64,000 bases of DNA from Batillaria attramentaria (GCA_018292915.2 JACVVK020000088.1:1682001-1746000); one strand, 5' to 3'. Shown: positions 55,601 to 63,346, counted from the first letter of the stretch. The notes: a model not told the origin generated them from the sequence alone. Translations and numbers: made by a program.

Positions 55601-58176
55601 ATTTCCAGATCTGACCATCAGTGTGGCAGTTCATTTGCTGCACAGTTGATGCTCAGACTCCTTTTGAGTGACTTGCATGTATTAACGAGAGACCTGTAGT
55701 GTCTGTGTTGTGTTACAGTGTCATCTGGACAGAGAGGGAGCATCACAGCTTGTCATCGACCTCATCATCAAGAACACCAGCAACAAGATCTTCCAGATGA
55801 CTGTCGACCTTGGCATTGCCCTACTGGAAGGGGGCAACAGCACTATACAGGTACAGAATTGTCACGCATCCTTTGCAGCCACAAATCTGTGCTTGATATG
55901 CAAGATTCTAGTTGTGCCTGTGCAGGAAACTTCATTGTAGGAGTTTCCAAGCTATTGTCTGTCGAAAATATAGCTGGGGAAGAAGTACAGGCTTGGGTTG
56001 TGATAATTATACAGCTGTGATTGTATAGGCTTTCGCCTTCCTCAGGACACAAACAAATGGGAAATAACTTGACCCGTGCTATCCTTTGTGAAAGTTTAGT
56101 GGTTTCTGTCCCCTTTATGTCGCTTTTAGTTGCTTAACTTGTAACCACTTCGCAGTCATTACCGTTTCCTTTTCTCTTTGTGTTTGTATGGTTTTGCATG
56201 GATAAATCATAATACTGCATGGGTGCATATGCATACTGTGTGTTTGTAAGCACAGTTGACATCAAGATGTTTCATCTTTCCTCAAGTCTCAAAGACTATC
56301 ACATACTTAATATAGCAGATTCACGTAAACGCTGTTACACATGTATAGTCTAAAGCGAAAAAGTGTTTACTCTTATGCTGACATGACATTTTTCTTGCTT
56401 ATTTCAGCGTTCAATTTTCAACCGCCTGATGTCAGACAAGAGGTCGGACATCTTTTTCAAGGTGTTCTTTGACCGTATGAAGGACGCCCAGCAGGAGATC
56501 AAGAACACGGTATCTGTCAACACGAGCGACACGCAGCACAAGGCACCTGACAAGGACAAAGAGGAGAAGAAGAAGAAAGGTCTGGGACAGCCATAGTTCA
56601 TACATTGTACTCAGGTTCAGTCAACATCACTGACGAAAATGTTGATGAAGTCACTGGCATCATGCACATCAGTGGTCATTCACTGTGGCCAGTTTCAGAC
56701 CGTCTTAATAAATTCTCTCTATGCTGACAGTTTTTCCTAGTAGCAGACTAACAGATTGTTGCTTCACATTTTTTTGCTAGCGCTGTATTCAGTTTCGCAC
56801 TTTATGATGTCCTGACTGAAAATAAAAATACATGTAGAAAGTTGATGATCCTGTAAATCGGAGATTTGCAGCCAAGTGTTCTGAACGTAAGGGCCTCAGA
56901 TGGGGACCCTAGCATAGAAAGAGTTAAATACTGAATATTTTCACTGATTGTGAACACAGTTGGTTGTTTTTTTGGGGTTTTTTTTTTTGGGGGGGGGGGG
57001 GTGGGATGCTAAGGAGTTCACTGAGCTCTAATACGATAAAATACACTATGTATGTTCCATTTGTATAGTGCCATGCTTATGGTATCTTGGTCGTGTACAC
57101 ACTCGTTGACTCCTTTTGTCTCCATCAGAGTGTGTGTACGGCTTTGAGTTCAGAATTGTTTATTTGTCTTGTTTGTGTGTGAGAATGTTTAGGTGATGTC
57201 CATATTCATGCTGCTTTGCTGTGGTACATGTACTGACAGGTCAGAAAGCCATTGGTGGTGTGAATGATGACCTCAGACAGCAGTTTGACGAGGCGGCCTT
57301 GCACACCAACCAAGCACTGTCTCACATTCGTGCACAAGGGAGGGGTGGGGAAGAGGAGACGGAAGATACATCAGTTGCCCACCAATCAGACGAAGCAGGG
57401 AAGAAGGTTCGTGGTGAAATGATTTGAGTGTTGAATACAGAAACCCAGTGCGTTTGCACACACTGTACCTACTAATTTTACACCCACGGTTTGTTGAGTG
57501 AGTGAACAAGTGGCATTTAACTGTTTCCTGTCTAGGAACCTGACTTCACCGTACTGTCTGATTTTTTTACCCTTGAACGGGAACATCAGAAATGGGAGTA
57601 TTGTTCAACAGATGTAGAGTCGTATCAGGTCTCAGTTATACTAGCATCTAACAGCTAGTATGGACATGTATTATTGCATTCATCCTGTGATGTTCTTTGC
57701 TGATACCAGATGCTGAAAGACAAGGAGGCGAAGCCACTGCCAGTACAGATCGCCATCATGAAGAACATCCTCCGATTCCTCCAGCTACTCTGTGAGAACC
57801 ACAACCGGGACCTCCAGGTCAGCTAATACAAGAACAGTGTGTCATGATTATGTGACATGCTGCCTAAACTGTCCATTCATGATAAATCCGGTTTCAGTTG
57901 TGTATATGTCATCTACACACACTTAGGAGGAACTAGTACAAATGCAGTAGATGGACCCATCCTTGTTCAAGGTTAATTGACTGTATGTTATATCAAGCAT
58001 TTCATGTGTGCAGGCAGTTTAGTGACACAGAGGGACAGCATGTCATAGATGAGTACCGTGAGTACCGTGAATACTGACTATTACTGTCTTTGTTTCAGAA
58101 CTATCTGCGAGAGCAAAACAACACCAAATACAACCTGGTGTGTGAGACGCTGCATCATATGGGACTCAAACTATGA
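31761..58176 (+). CDS. itpr: Inositol 1,4,5-trisphosphate receptor, central region, 30 exons (gene-level entry)
   Basis: This is the IP3 receptor, the IP3-gated calcium-release channel of the endoplasmic reticulum. Thirty exons on the + strand chain without a phase error into 1,317 codons plus stop, and all have AG/GT borders. The translation is collinear with animal ITPR from just after the first RIH domain to the start of the RIH-associated domain. Recognisable blocks are [124 protein letters not shown] and [14 protein letters not shown]. The IP3-binding core would lie mostly upstream of the window. The pore domain, which forms the last several hundred residues of the roughly 2,700-residue family, is absent because the frame stops in exon E31. 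The family call is very secure; whether this is a complete gene, a short isoform or a broken locus is open. Confidence 0.95.
31957..32094 (+). repeat. 46-base tandem repeat, three units, spanning the ITPR E2 donor
   Basis: The unit is tacaggtgagggtcagatgg plus atgaaggcatgtgaaccagtgagtag. The first unit overlaps the exon end, so acag|gtgagg occurs three times at 46-base spacing. Confidence 0.9.
32127..32275 (-). mobile_element. SINE family B 3' fragment, reverse strand
   Basis: On the + strand it opens with an (AAT)n-like tail, then ataggcgctttacccaattt and ttggctcaaagcaccgcaga, the inverse of the family B 3' end. It lies between ITPR exons E2 and E3. Confidence 0.75.
32425..32520 (+). CDS. 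itpr: ITPR exon E3
   Basis: The acceptor is gttttttcag and the donor is ctcaa|gtaagt. It encodes [19 protein letters not shown] followed by QLDVDLIL, nearly identical to animal ITPR. Confidence 0.95.
32923..33078 (+). CDS. itpr: ITPR exon E4
   Basis: It encodes [20 protein letters not shown] followed by [12 protein letters not shown] and [11 protein letters not shown], one of the best-conserved ITPR segments. The donor is gcaga|gtgagt, and the split codon completes as Asp in the next exon. Confidence 0.95.
33639..33783 (+). CDS. itpr: ITPR exon E5
   Basis: It starts [20 protein letters not shown] and continues [10 protein letters not shown], ending TMTYQ in phase 0. A perfect 27-bp inverted repeat starts 12 bases after the donor. 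Confidence 0.93.
33795..33871. mobile_element. 77-bp perfect hairpin bounded by TTAA
   Basis: A 27-bp stem starting ttaactctttgacgacggag and its exact inverse enclose a 23-base loop. Both ends are TTAA, as in miniature piggyBac-like elements. It starts 12 bases after the donor of ITPR exon E5. Confidence 0.7.
33930..34103 (+). mobile_element. tRNA-derived SINE, family A (fullest copy)
   Basis: A box-A-like tggtcgaatggtagagtg and box-B-like gagttcgaccccggc are followed by a body (ggggccaaatatttgtgctg, ttgccccgtctttgatatca, ggtggaaaaggacgttaaac) and a CCCA-rich end. It is one of six copies in the window. The tRNA-like head is not a functional tRNA gene. Confidence 0.85.
34408..34678 (+). mobile_element. 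SINE family B copy, 5' truncated
   Basis: Matches the 24647 copy from gggtactccggcttcctccc to the gcgcctattcaatac end and a (TTA)n tail. It lies in the intron before ITPR exon E6. Confidence 0.85.
34773..34911 (+). CDS. itpr: ITPR exon E6
   Basis: It encodes [20 protein letters not shown] and [13 protein letters not shown], then a variable tail ending QQAEG. It ends one base into a codon at a gtaaga donor. A 35-36-base tandem repeat follows in the intron. Confidence 0.95.
34940..35033 (+). repeat. 36-base tandem repeat after ITPR E6 donor, three units
   Basis: Unit ccagctgattatacaaagtc plus aaggtctgtcagga, starting about 30 bases after the donor at 34911. Confidence 0.85.
35170..35291 (+). 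CDS. itpr: ITPR exon E7
   Basis: The variable start [15 protein letters not shown] leads into the conserved [12 protein letters not shown]. The acceptor is ctgtcgcag and the donor is ctcaag|gtcagt. The variable part lies where vertebrate type 1 carries the SIII splice insertion. Confidence 0.94.
35562..35661 (+). CDS. itpr: ITPR exon E8
   Basis: It encodes [20 protein letters not shown], collinear with [19 protein letters not shown] of ITPR, then a divergent linker. It ends one base into a codon. Confidence 0.94.
35837..35891 (+). CDS. itpr: ITPR exon E9 (short)
   Basis: A 55-base exon encodes [18 protein letters not shown], corresponding to the family's EQAEGIFGG block. The acceptor is tttttag and the donor is ggag|gtaagc. 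Confidence 0.9.
36349..36514 (+). CDS. itpr: ITPR exon E10, second RIH domain
   Basis: It encodes [20 protein letters not shown], then [18 protein letters not shown] and VLQAFKQ, a hallmark RIH-domain stretch. It ends in phase 0. Confidence 0.96.
36759..36931 (+). mobile_element. SINE family A copy
   Basis: Same head and body as at 33930 (ggccgaatgatagagtgatg, tatcccggctggggcc, gtatgtggtggaaaagg). It lies in the intron before ITPR exon E11. Confidence 0.85.
37037..37213 (+). CDS. itpr: ITPR exon E11
   Basis: It encodes [20 protein letters not shown], then [12 protein letters not shown] and a lysine/glycine-rich low-complexity tail ([13 protein letters not shown]). Phase 0 at both ends, 59 codons. 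Confidence 0.95.
37321..37490 (+). mobile_element. SINE family A copy
   Basis: Head gtggccaaatggtagagcg, box-B-like caaatcccggctggggcc, the same body and a CACCCACCC end. It lies between ITPR exons E11 and E12. Confidence 0.85.
37688..37741 (+). CDS. itpr: ITPR exon E12, charged cassette-like exon
   Basis: A 54-base, phase 0-0 exon encodes 18 charged residues beginning [13 protein letters not shown]. It sits in the variable linker after WVYKG. Its symmetric phase and low complexity make it a candidate cassette exon. Confidence 0.8.
37921..38013 (+). CDS. itpr: ITPR exon E13
   Basis: A 93-base, phase 0-0 exon encodes [17 protein letters not shown] and ends NKNYKSIKA, aligning with the vertebrate YNYRVVKEI boundary. 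The donor is gct|gtgagt. Confidence 0.85.
38476..38616 (+). CDS. itpr: ITPR exon E14
   Basis: It encodes [12 protein letters not shown], then [19 protein letters not shown] and KIPYDN. It is phase 0-0, with a tctctccag acceptor. Confidence 0.95.
38691..38761 (+). repeat. (GT)n microsatellite
   Basis: About 35 GT units, 75 bases after the ITPR E14 donor. Confidence 0.95.
39039..39164 (+). CDS. itpr: ITPR exon E15
   Basis: It encodes [19 protein letters not shown], then [15 protein letters not shown]. Phase 0-0. The 1.7-kb intron downstream holds a TIR element. Confidence 0.95.
39252..39693. mobile_element. Non-autonomous TIR element, hAT-like ends
   Basis: The ends are cagaggtgccaac and gttggcacctctg, perfect inverse over 13 bp. 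The body contains gaaatatttcaaaaggatca and tactgacatgcgtgtgaaat. It has no coding potential. A clean 8-bp duplication is not visible. It lies in the intron between ITPR exons E15 and E16. Confidence 0.65.
39700..40880. other. ITPR intron sequence between E15 and E16, no gene seen
   Basis: Unique-looking DNA. The segment at 40095-40550 starts with a motif (tttattatcctttccaggaa) also present at the end of the SINE-like element at 42330, so part may be an old SINE. Confidence 0.4.
40892..41092 (+). CDS. itpr: ITPR exon E16
   Basis: It encodes [11 protein letters not shown], then [20 protein letters not shown] and [12 protein letters not shown], strongly conserved in the helical region. Phase 0-0; the donor is gctgag|gtgagt. 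Confidence 0.96.
41436..41687 (+). CDS. itpr: ITPR exon E17
   Basis: The largest internal exon, 84 codons. It encodes [33 protein letters not shown] and [19 protein letters not shown]. The acceptor follows a long pyrimidine tract ending in taaag. Confidence 0.96.
41960..42085 (+). CDS. itpr: ITPR exon E18
   Basis: It encodes [20 protein letters not shown] followed by [20 protein letters not shown]. Phase 0-0, with a gtatgt donor. Confidence 0.96.
42330..42655 (-). mobile_element. SINE-like element, family E, reverse strand
   Basis: On the - strand a tRNA-like head (agtggtggtctaataggcac, box-B-like gggttcgagcccaggtcgag) leads into a body with agcgctgcaccgcggcgatg-type sequence near the end; two T-runs on + are internal A-runs. 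Its last part, actttattatccctttcagg on +, is shared with 40095. It lies between ITPR exons E18 and E19. Confidence 0.55.
42785..42913 (+). CDS. itpr: ITPR exon E19
   Basis: It encodes [12 protein letters not shown], then [20 protein letters not shown]. Phase 0-0. The intron before it carries a SINE-like element, and the intron after it (3.6 kb) a 104-base tandem array. Confidence 0.96.
42914..46480. other. Large ITPR intron between E19 and E20
   Basis: 3.6 kb with no assignable gene. It contains A/T-rich runs, a 104-base tandem array at 45030-45445 and otherwise unique sequence. Short open frames such as 43089-43721 have no family resemblance. Confidence 0.5.
45030..45445 (+). repeat. 104-base tandem repeat, four units
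   Basis: Units begin catttgagccattgtacatg and end gtgcaacatcatgagtac, at 45030, 45133, 45237 and about 45341. They are nearly identical, so the duplication is recent. Confidence 0.95.
46481..46601 (+). CDS. itpr: ITPR exon E20
   Basis: It encodes [20 protein letters not shown], collinear with [20 protein letters not shown] of ITPR. It ends one base into a codon. Confidence 0.95.
47090..47268 (+). CDS. itpr: ITPR exon E21, with conserved RRES phosphosite
   Basis: It encodes [19 protein letters not shown], then [14 protein letters not shown]. The RRES aligns with the RRDS of vertebrate type 1, a known PKA site near residue 1589. That the site is used here is inferred from conservation only. 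Confidence 0.95.
47735..47883 (+). CDS. itpr: ITPR exon E22
   Basis: It encodes [20 protein letters not shown], then [13 protein letters not shown] and a tail ending [10 protein letters not shown]. It ends two bases into a codon. Confidence 0.96.
48339..48450 (+). CDS. itpr: ITPR exon E23
   Basis: It encodes [20 protein letters not shown], then LQTLKEMM and YGEK. Phase 0 at the end, exactly at the YGEK border where vertebrate type 1 begins its SII alternative region. Confidence 0.95.
48595..49082 (+). repeat. 26-base minisatellite, about 18 units
   Basis: Unit ggtgaaggttatgaatgttg plus gaaagg, with scattered A/C and A/G variants, in the intron between ITPR exons E23 and E24. Confidence 0.95.
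50035..50082 (+). CDS. itpr: ITPR exon E24, SII-like microexon
   Basis: A 48-base, phase 0-0 exon encodes [16 protein letters not shown]. Its end matches the LEDHKR that closes the vertebrate SII insert. The acceptor is gactaaag and the donor is cgg|gtaaga. Inclusion is inferred from homology. Confidence 0.8.
50886..51105 (+). repeat. 36-base minisatellite, six units
   Basis: Unit acccggcaacagcaaataat plus gtggtcataataacaa with one A/G variant. The period is a multiple of three, so frames stay open. It lies 90 bases before ITPR exon E25. Confidence 0.95.
51195..51242 (+). CDS. itpr: ITPR exon E25, second SII-region microexon
   Basis: A 48-base, phase 0-0 exon encodes [16 protein letters not shown] between tttgtag and gacaag|gtgagt. 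There is no direct vertebrate counterpart. It is probably a lineage-specific cassette in the same splice region; constitutive use is not shown. Confidence 0.65.
51752..52202 (+). mobile_element. CR1/L2-type LINE 3' end with (ATT)n tail
   Basis: An open frame ending with TAA at 52042 reads [20 protein letters not shown] followed by [20 protein letters not shown], the C-terminal signature of CR1/L2-type ORF2. A short 3' UTR ends atgcgccctacaaatgcc and (ATT)n at 52168-52201. It is 5' truncated. Confidence 0.8.
52561..52629 (+). repeat. (GT)n microsatellite
   Basis: About 30 GT units in the intron between ITPR exons E25 and E26. Confidence 0.9.
53271..53282. repeat. Target-site duplication, left copy
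   Basis: ttctctgggtta directly before the LINE insertion; an identical copy is at 54536-54547. Confidence 0.9.
53283..54535 (+). mobile_element. Young 5'-truncated non-LTR retrotransposon with open RT frame
   Basis: One frame, open throughout, encodes [20 protein letters not shown] (RT), [59 protein letters not shown] and a C-terminal WIGHTLRKP...[11 protein letters not shown] module. The tail is (TAAG)n. The 12-base direct repeat ttctctgggtta flanks it at 53271-53282 and 54536-54547. The ATG at 53267 lies in the flank, so the element has no start of its own. The endonuclease half is missing. Confidence 0.92.
54536..54547. repeat. Target-site duplication, right copy
   Basis: ttctctgggtta directly after the (TAAG)n tail, identical to 53271-53282. 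Confidence 0.9.
54789..54950 (+). CDS. itpr: ITPR exon E26, with conserved RRDS site and glycine-rich loop
   Basis: It starts [14 protein letters not shown], then [11 protein letters not shown] and a glycine-rich segment, and ends LTLHEVQ. RRDS aligns with the RRES PKA/PKG site (about residue 1756) of vertebrate type 1. The glycine stretch corresponds to the proposed nucleotide-binding GxGxxG area. Confidence 0.95.
55226..55491. mobile_element. Second copy of the hAT-like TIR element, left end lost
   Basis: Shares gaaatatttcaaaaggatca, gcatgctgagttcaatgatt and the right end ttggcacctctg with 39252-39693. It lies in the intron between ITPR exons E26 and E27. Confidence 0.65.
55719..55850 (+). 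CDS. itpr: ITPR exon E27
   Basis: It encodes [19 protein letters not shown], then [13 protein letters not shown]. Phase 0-0, near-identical to the family. Confidence 0.96.
56028..56190 (+). repeat. Dispersed repeat, copy 2
   Basis: Shares ttagtggtttctgtcccctt, cgcttttagttgcttaactt and cacttcgcagtcattaccgt with 16322-16465. It lies in the intron between ITPR exons E27 and E28. Confidence 0.55.
56408..56579 (+). CDS. itpr: ITPR exon E28
   Basis: It encodes [20 protein letters not shown], then VSVNTSD and a lysine-rich tail. The donor is aaag|gtctgg, weak at +3 to +6. Read-through adds GLGQP and a stop at 56594-56596, with AATAAA at 56707. The DEVD caspase motif of vertebrate type 1 is absent here. 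Confidence 0.93.
56707..56712 (+). terminator. Candidate intronic polyadenylation signal
   Basis: AATAAA 111 bases after the read-through stop (56594-56596) that follows ITPR exon E28 if its donor is not used; another AATAAA is at 56821. Confidence 0.3.
57240..57406 (+). CDS. itpr: ITPR exon E29
   Basis: It encodes [20 protein letters not shown] and a variable acidic linker ending SDEAGKK. It aligns with the [20 protein letters not shown] region of ITPR. The donor is aagaag|gttcgt. Confidence 0.9.
57710..57817 (+). CDS. itpr: ITPR exon E30, start of RIH-associated domain
   Basis: It encodes [20 protein letters not shown] and HNRDLQ, the conserved opening of the RIH-associated domain. Phase 0-0. 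Its donor could in principle also join to exons beyond the window. Confidence 0.95.
58099..58176 (+). CDS. itpr: ITPR exon E31, terminal exon with in-frame stop
   Basis: The acceptor is tttgtttcag. The exon encodes [18 protein letters not shown], matching [19 protein letters not shown] of ITPR. Then HHMGLKL and TGA replace the expected QFLDCICG. There is no GT donor between the last conserved codon and the stop. A donor at ctg|gtgtgt lies upstream of the conserved VCETL and so is unlikely. The protein ends mid RIH-associated domain. Confidence 0.85.
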   Translation, partial: NYLREQNNTKYNLVCETLHHMGLKL

Positions 58177-61100
58177 AGAGATGTGGTTTGAATGTATGAG
58201 CATGATTTTAATAGCATTTTTAGAAGCCACTGATGATTTCCTCTTATTGTTTTTGTTTTGTTTTGTTTTTGTTTTTTTCTCTCTCTCTCTTGTTTGAAAT
58301 TATGTGTGTGGTGTCGTATTATGCACAACTTTCTAGTTGGTGATGAGTGTGATTTTTTCCCCCTATGAATGAATACAGTGTGGAGATGTTTTGTCTTTTC
58401 TTGAGTAGAAGCAGTGTGAGAGAGATTTTGACTGTTTTGTTTGTGTGAGAGTTTGTATTCACCTGTTCTGATGTGGTTTTGGGTTTAGTTCATTTGGTTT
58501 GTTTTTTGTCTTTTTTTTTCATGTGCTATGTAGATGTCTTTTATCCTCCGTTTTTAATCACAAGGGAAAGTGCAGAGAGAACAACAACCAAAATATGTGC
58601 GCTTCCCCTATGCTACCTGATTTCATGGTGCTCAGACCCTGTGTGTCTATGCAGCAGTATGGATATTGTATCTTGTCCCATCTGTTACTGCACACATTCA
58701 CTCCTTGAACAAGCAGGTCACAGATACACAAGTAGTCGTGACATTGTCACCAGTTTCTGGTTTTCCAACCGTCACGGTCTGTAAAGCCAAACATCTGTGC
58801 AGTGTCTGTCAGCCTGCGGAATCTCATGTGAGGAATTTCTGACAGTGCTTTACTGTGTCTGTTTCACACGCAACATGTGAGGCTTTCCCAGCACCTGCAT
58901 AGTCTGAAAATAGGAATTGTGGACTGCATACTCTTTGTGCATGACTATTTGTGTGTCTGTAATCTGCTTGTGTTTTTTGCCTTCCATGTGCCTGGGTTGA
59001 TGCAAAGCAAGGGTCTATGATCAGTGTTTTCATTTTATGAACCAGCTTCCGCTTCTTAGTTCCTTTTCATAACATGTTGTAAGAACAATCTCTGGCAAAC
59101 CCTGACACTGGCTGCTTGGGTTTGGTCTTTGCACAGCTGCTCAGGTTCAGTGTTGTTTCATTCTTGTTCCATTGTCTGTCTTTTTTCATCTGTTACGTTC
59201 CTGCCAGAGGTACTGACATCTCACACAATAGTTTAAATTTCTCTAGACGTTGTTTAGTGCTTGAGATAAAAGTTCCTACCTGCAGAATATGCATATGTTT
59301 GACAAAAATAGTATGTCACTTCAAAATAACCATAGTGCATGTAGAACAGGCAAGAACGTGCTTTGCACATCATGTAGAGATTACATACATAGTATTTGAC
59401 TTTGGCAGACAAACGCATAGTGTCAGTACTCAGGACGCCTCTTTGCACTGAAGACTAAGTCCTAACCTTTTACTCATGAGTACATGTGGTAAAATCTTAA
59501 AATCTAAAAATATAAAATCTTATTCCTTGTAAAGCATATTGCATGGTGATTAAATCAAACATGTCGTCTTGAATACGTGTAATGGGGCATGTGGATGTAC
59601 GCTCCTTGTGCTTTAGGTGCAAACTATTCCTGTGTCATTCATTAGCAGAAAGTGAGGATGATCATACACTAGAGCAAACTGAATGTGATCTGTATCATTG
59701 TTTAAAGTGCCATTATATTCTACTTACATTTTATATTGGATTTCTGTTATCACTTGTAACTCACACCCACCATTTTACCTGATACAACTTTCTGTTTTGT
59801 ACCAGTTGTGTTGTCAAGCACCTGTTGTCAGTCATTCACAGTACGCATCATAGTGTACGCCATTTTACTCCAGTCCTCCCTCATCAAACTAGTACATTTA
59901 CTGTGAGGTGGGAAATCTCAGTATCTCACTTTGTAAAATGCTTTTCTCAAGAACTATACCTTTGCCAGCATTGTAGTTTAATCGTTCACCATTCTTCTGT
60001 AGTTTTTAAACGTTTGACGAATGGTTTGCTTTGAAAGCGAATAATGGCAGAGTGTGTTGATACACTGTTTTTCATGACCTGGGAACAATTCAAAATGCCA
60101 AAGAACACTTCATAGTTTTGCATGCCTGTAGAGTTTGCATCATTCTAAGCTGAAACACCAGATTCTGTAATGTCTGCTAAGTGTAGCATCAGTTCTTTCT
60201 GTGTGAATTCAATTTTACATGTGTACAAAACAGTTCAGTGTAAAAACAAAAATGTTCATACACTGTACAGTACTATTTCAGTAAGTGTGCTCAGCACTTG
60301 TTCATCAGCATTCAGTTTTCTCTGCCATCTGCTGTGTGACATCAGACCAACCTTCTCCATTTGTATGTGTACAGTTAACTAGTGTATGCTGGTTTTGTAA
60401 CATTTTTGTCTGGCGGAAAATCTGGCACTTCTGACAATCTTTATGATTTGCATGTGTTTTTACATCTTCACCTCTCGGCAAATTCCAACAGGTGGATGTC
60501 CACGGACAGATTAGAAGTCCTGAACAAGATTAGTTTTCATCCCTTCTCACAATTTAATGAAAGCAGTTGACCGAGAGAGTATGATGTGCATTATCATATT
60601 TAGCTAGCATACTGTTTTGGAAACTACTTTTGGTGTAGATGTGTAGTGGTACTGCACACACTTTGGATGCTCAGTGCATATACTGATAGCTTTGGCATAT
60701 ATGTATGCTGTACGTTGTTGTGTCGATTGGGAATTGCACTTTGTTTTCAACTTCACCTCAGTGGCGTATGGTAATGCCTGTGTACTCATTCATCACTGAA
60801 CAAGTGAATTTTTACTCAACCCATTATGCACTCGCACGTTGCACAGTTTCTTCCATCTTTTCCACTTGTTGAATTATTCGAGTAACTTGTTCAGTTTTGG
60901 ATGTTCCTTTCACTTGTAAGCATGAGTGTTTCTTATTAGTACCATAGTGTTTTCTAGCTGACCTTGTGCACTTGCATGTCTTCACTTCCCATCATGGTTG
61001 AATGTATGTGAACTGAGAAACAGTACGTAACACCCGGATGACGTTTATGCTGAGAGACTGACCGTGCCATTCTTTGTTTTTTGTCATTCTTTTGGATACA

Positions 61101-61445
61101 GTTACACATGTACCACTGACTTAAGAATTCTCGTTCATATTCTCAGGTACTTGTATCTGTGCTTGTTTGTGTGAAAACGTATCTGTGTACTCTCCTTTGT
61201 AATAACTGAAGTGTAGACGCAGGCTTGTTTTTCTAGCTGTAGAAGCTGTTGCACAATTCTGTGTCATTGTGGGCGCATACAGAACATAGTCTGGACAGTC
61301 AAGCCTGTCCTATTACCCCAACCCATAAAATAACAAAGGAATTATTGTGCAACTAACAGCAAAAAGTAAACAATCTGAAATCCTAGGTTTAACTTCAACT
61401 ATGGCATAGTTCCTTCTTTCAGTGATTGAACAGTTCTTGAATAAA
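58177..61445 (+). other. Probable long 3' UTR of the ITPR terminal exon
   Basis: This stretch follows the TGA without a splice donor of evident use. It is T-rich, has no ITPR-like codons, and is free of the SINEs, LINEs and microsatellites that fill the other introns. An AATAAA lies at 61440-61445 and an ATTAAA at 62915-62920. It could instead be intron if the channel exons lie beyond the window. Confidence 0.5.
61440..61445 (+). terminator. Candidate polyadenylation signal AATAAA
   Basis: Canonical hexamer on the coding strand about 3.3 kb after the ITPR stop. The cleavage site is not determinable by eye; ATTAAA at 62915-62920 is an alternative. Confidence 0.4.
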
Positions 61446-63346
61446 CTGCAGTACATGTACATGTATTTTGGATGGTTTCAGTCATTTGAAGTGAAATATG
61501 ACACTAGGAATTGTTTAGACTGCAGCAGCAGTAGCATATTTGTTTGGGTCAGGTCACAATATTTACTGTAGGTACATGCATGTTCTAAATGTTTGGTACC
61601 ATGATCATTTTCTTTTGCTCTCTCTCCACTGGTGCTGATGAAAACAAAGTAAAATTCAAGAGAACTACTTTAAAGAGCAGAGGAAAAGTCAGTCAGGATA
61701 TATCGGGTACGCCAGATGTTCTTCTTAGGCAAATGAAGCTCTGAGCTTGACCTCTTGGCTCAAAACCTGGTAAACTGAAAACCTATTGTATTCTTGTACA
61801 TTCTGGCTCATGTTTCACAGCTGCCGTTTCAAGGTACTGTACAAAAAAAAAACAAAAAAACTCAGTTCAACTTGGCATCTTTTACTCTAGCTGTGTGTGT
61901 GTACTGTGTGTATTTTAGCTGATGAGGATATCCCTGTGTGGTCCTGTTTTCTCTCTCTACCTGAATGCTCATTGTTGTAGGATTTGCATCCCCCTTTTCA
62001 TTGTACAGTTTTCTTTTAGCCATCTTTGTGATACATGTAATGTAAACATTTGTACAGTCAAATTCTAACCGATTTTCATAGCTATGCAAATCAACAGAGG
62101 CATGTGTATACATGTAATTGAATGTTAATGTCCGTATGCGCTGTCACGTAATGTGTTTAAGGTCTATAATTTACCTGTGTCGATTGTTATGATGTATGTA
62201 CATATATTTACCTTACTTGTTATGTGTGCGACACTGATGGAACACCATTTTGTGCTTTTGTTTGCGTTTTAAAACTTGTCACTGAATGTCTGAAGTATGA
62301 AGCGCTTAACTATAGCTGCTACAGGTATCAGCAGTCTCAAGTTAGAGGTATTTACCAAAACAACCCAACAGAAACAGCTCTGCTTATCAATCCTGCCTTT
62401 TTTTTAAACAGTCCATACACACAATTTTTTTATTTTTTTTTAAAGAAATGATGCTGTGTAGGACTGTGTGAAGTTGGTACTGATTCTTTAGGAGATCTTT
62501 TTGGTTGGCCATACATTTGACTGGATAGATTTGCTGATTTTTAATTCAGTTTTTACTCAGTTGGTACGTGCATGCTAGTTAACCTAGAGCATTTTACAGT
62601 TTTCTATTTGTAGGCTAGCATTTGCTGGCATTTTGACACATGAACTCTACATTTGTATGGGATTCAGTGTTGTTTTAGCCATGATTGGGGTGTTTAACAT
62701 GTGAACGTACTGTTGAACCTGACAGAGAACAGTTGTGTAGTGTGCATGAGGTGTGTATGTCTTGCACAGACTGATTGTGAGGAAATTGATAAAATTGTGC
62801 ATAGTGCACATGTGAGTGGCTTATGTTGAGGTATGCATGATGTGAATGGATGGTAGTCTTTTTAACTGTTGTTTATACTTTTTTGTTGTTAAAACACTGT
62901 GACATGTACTAGCAATTAAATTGTATTTCATCCAGATGATTAGGGCTTTTTTCCCTGGAACTCATTTGTTTGTTAAAATTTTCCTTGTTTTTTAAGTTTT
63001 GCAGTGCAGCTCTGAGACTAATTAGCTTTTGTTTTCTTTAAAGAATAACTGTCCATTGTGCTATGACTAGTCAACACTGCTGGATCATCTAGTGTTTAGC
63101 GCTTATTTTGCTTTTGTTAGACCATATTTGCTTTGAATTCTGCCTGAATTGTCTTGAAAGTTGACCGAGAATGGGGGAAATGGTTTTATGTTGGGCTTTG
63201 TATTTTCCATGATTATGACAATGATTATTTAAAATGCCACTTTGTCAGTCTTTTATTATGCAGGCGCAGTTGTATGCAGGTTCAGTGCATGTCAGCAGTT
63301 TTCTATAAAACAAAATATATTTAAACTAAGATGTGTTCCTTGATTG

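Noticed and set aside
58126..58145. Splice donor ctg|gtgtgt inside the last ITPR exon
   Set aside because: Using it would remove VCETL, which is conserved and clearly coded after it, so the match past the donor would be a coincidence.
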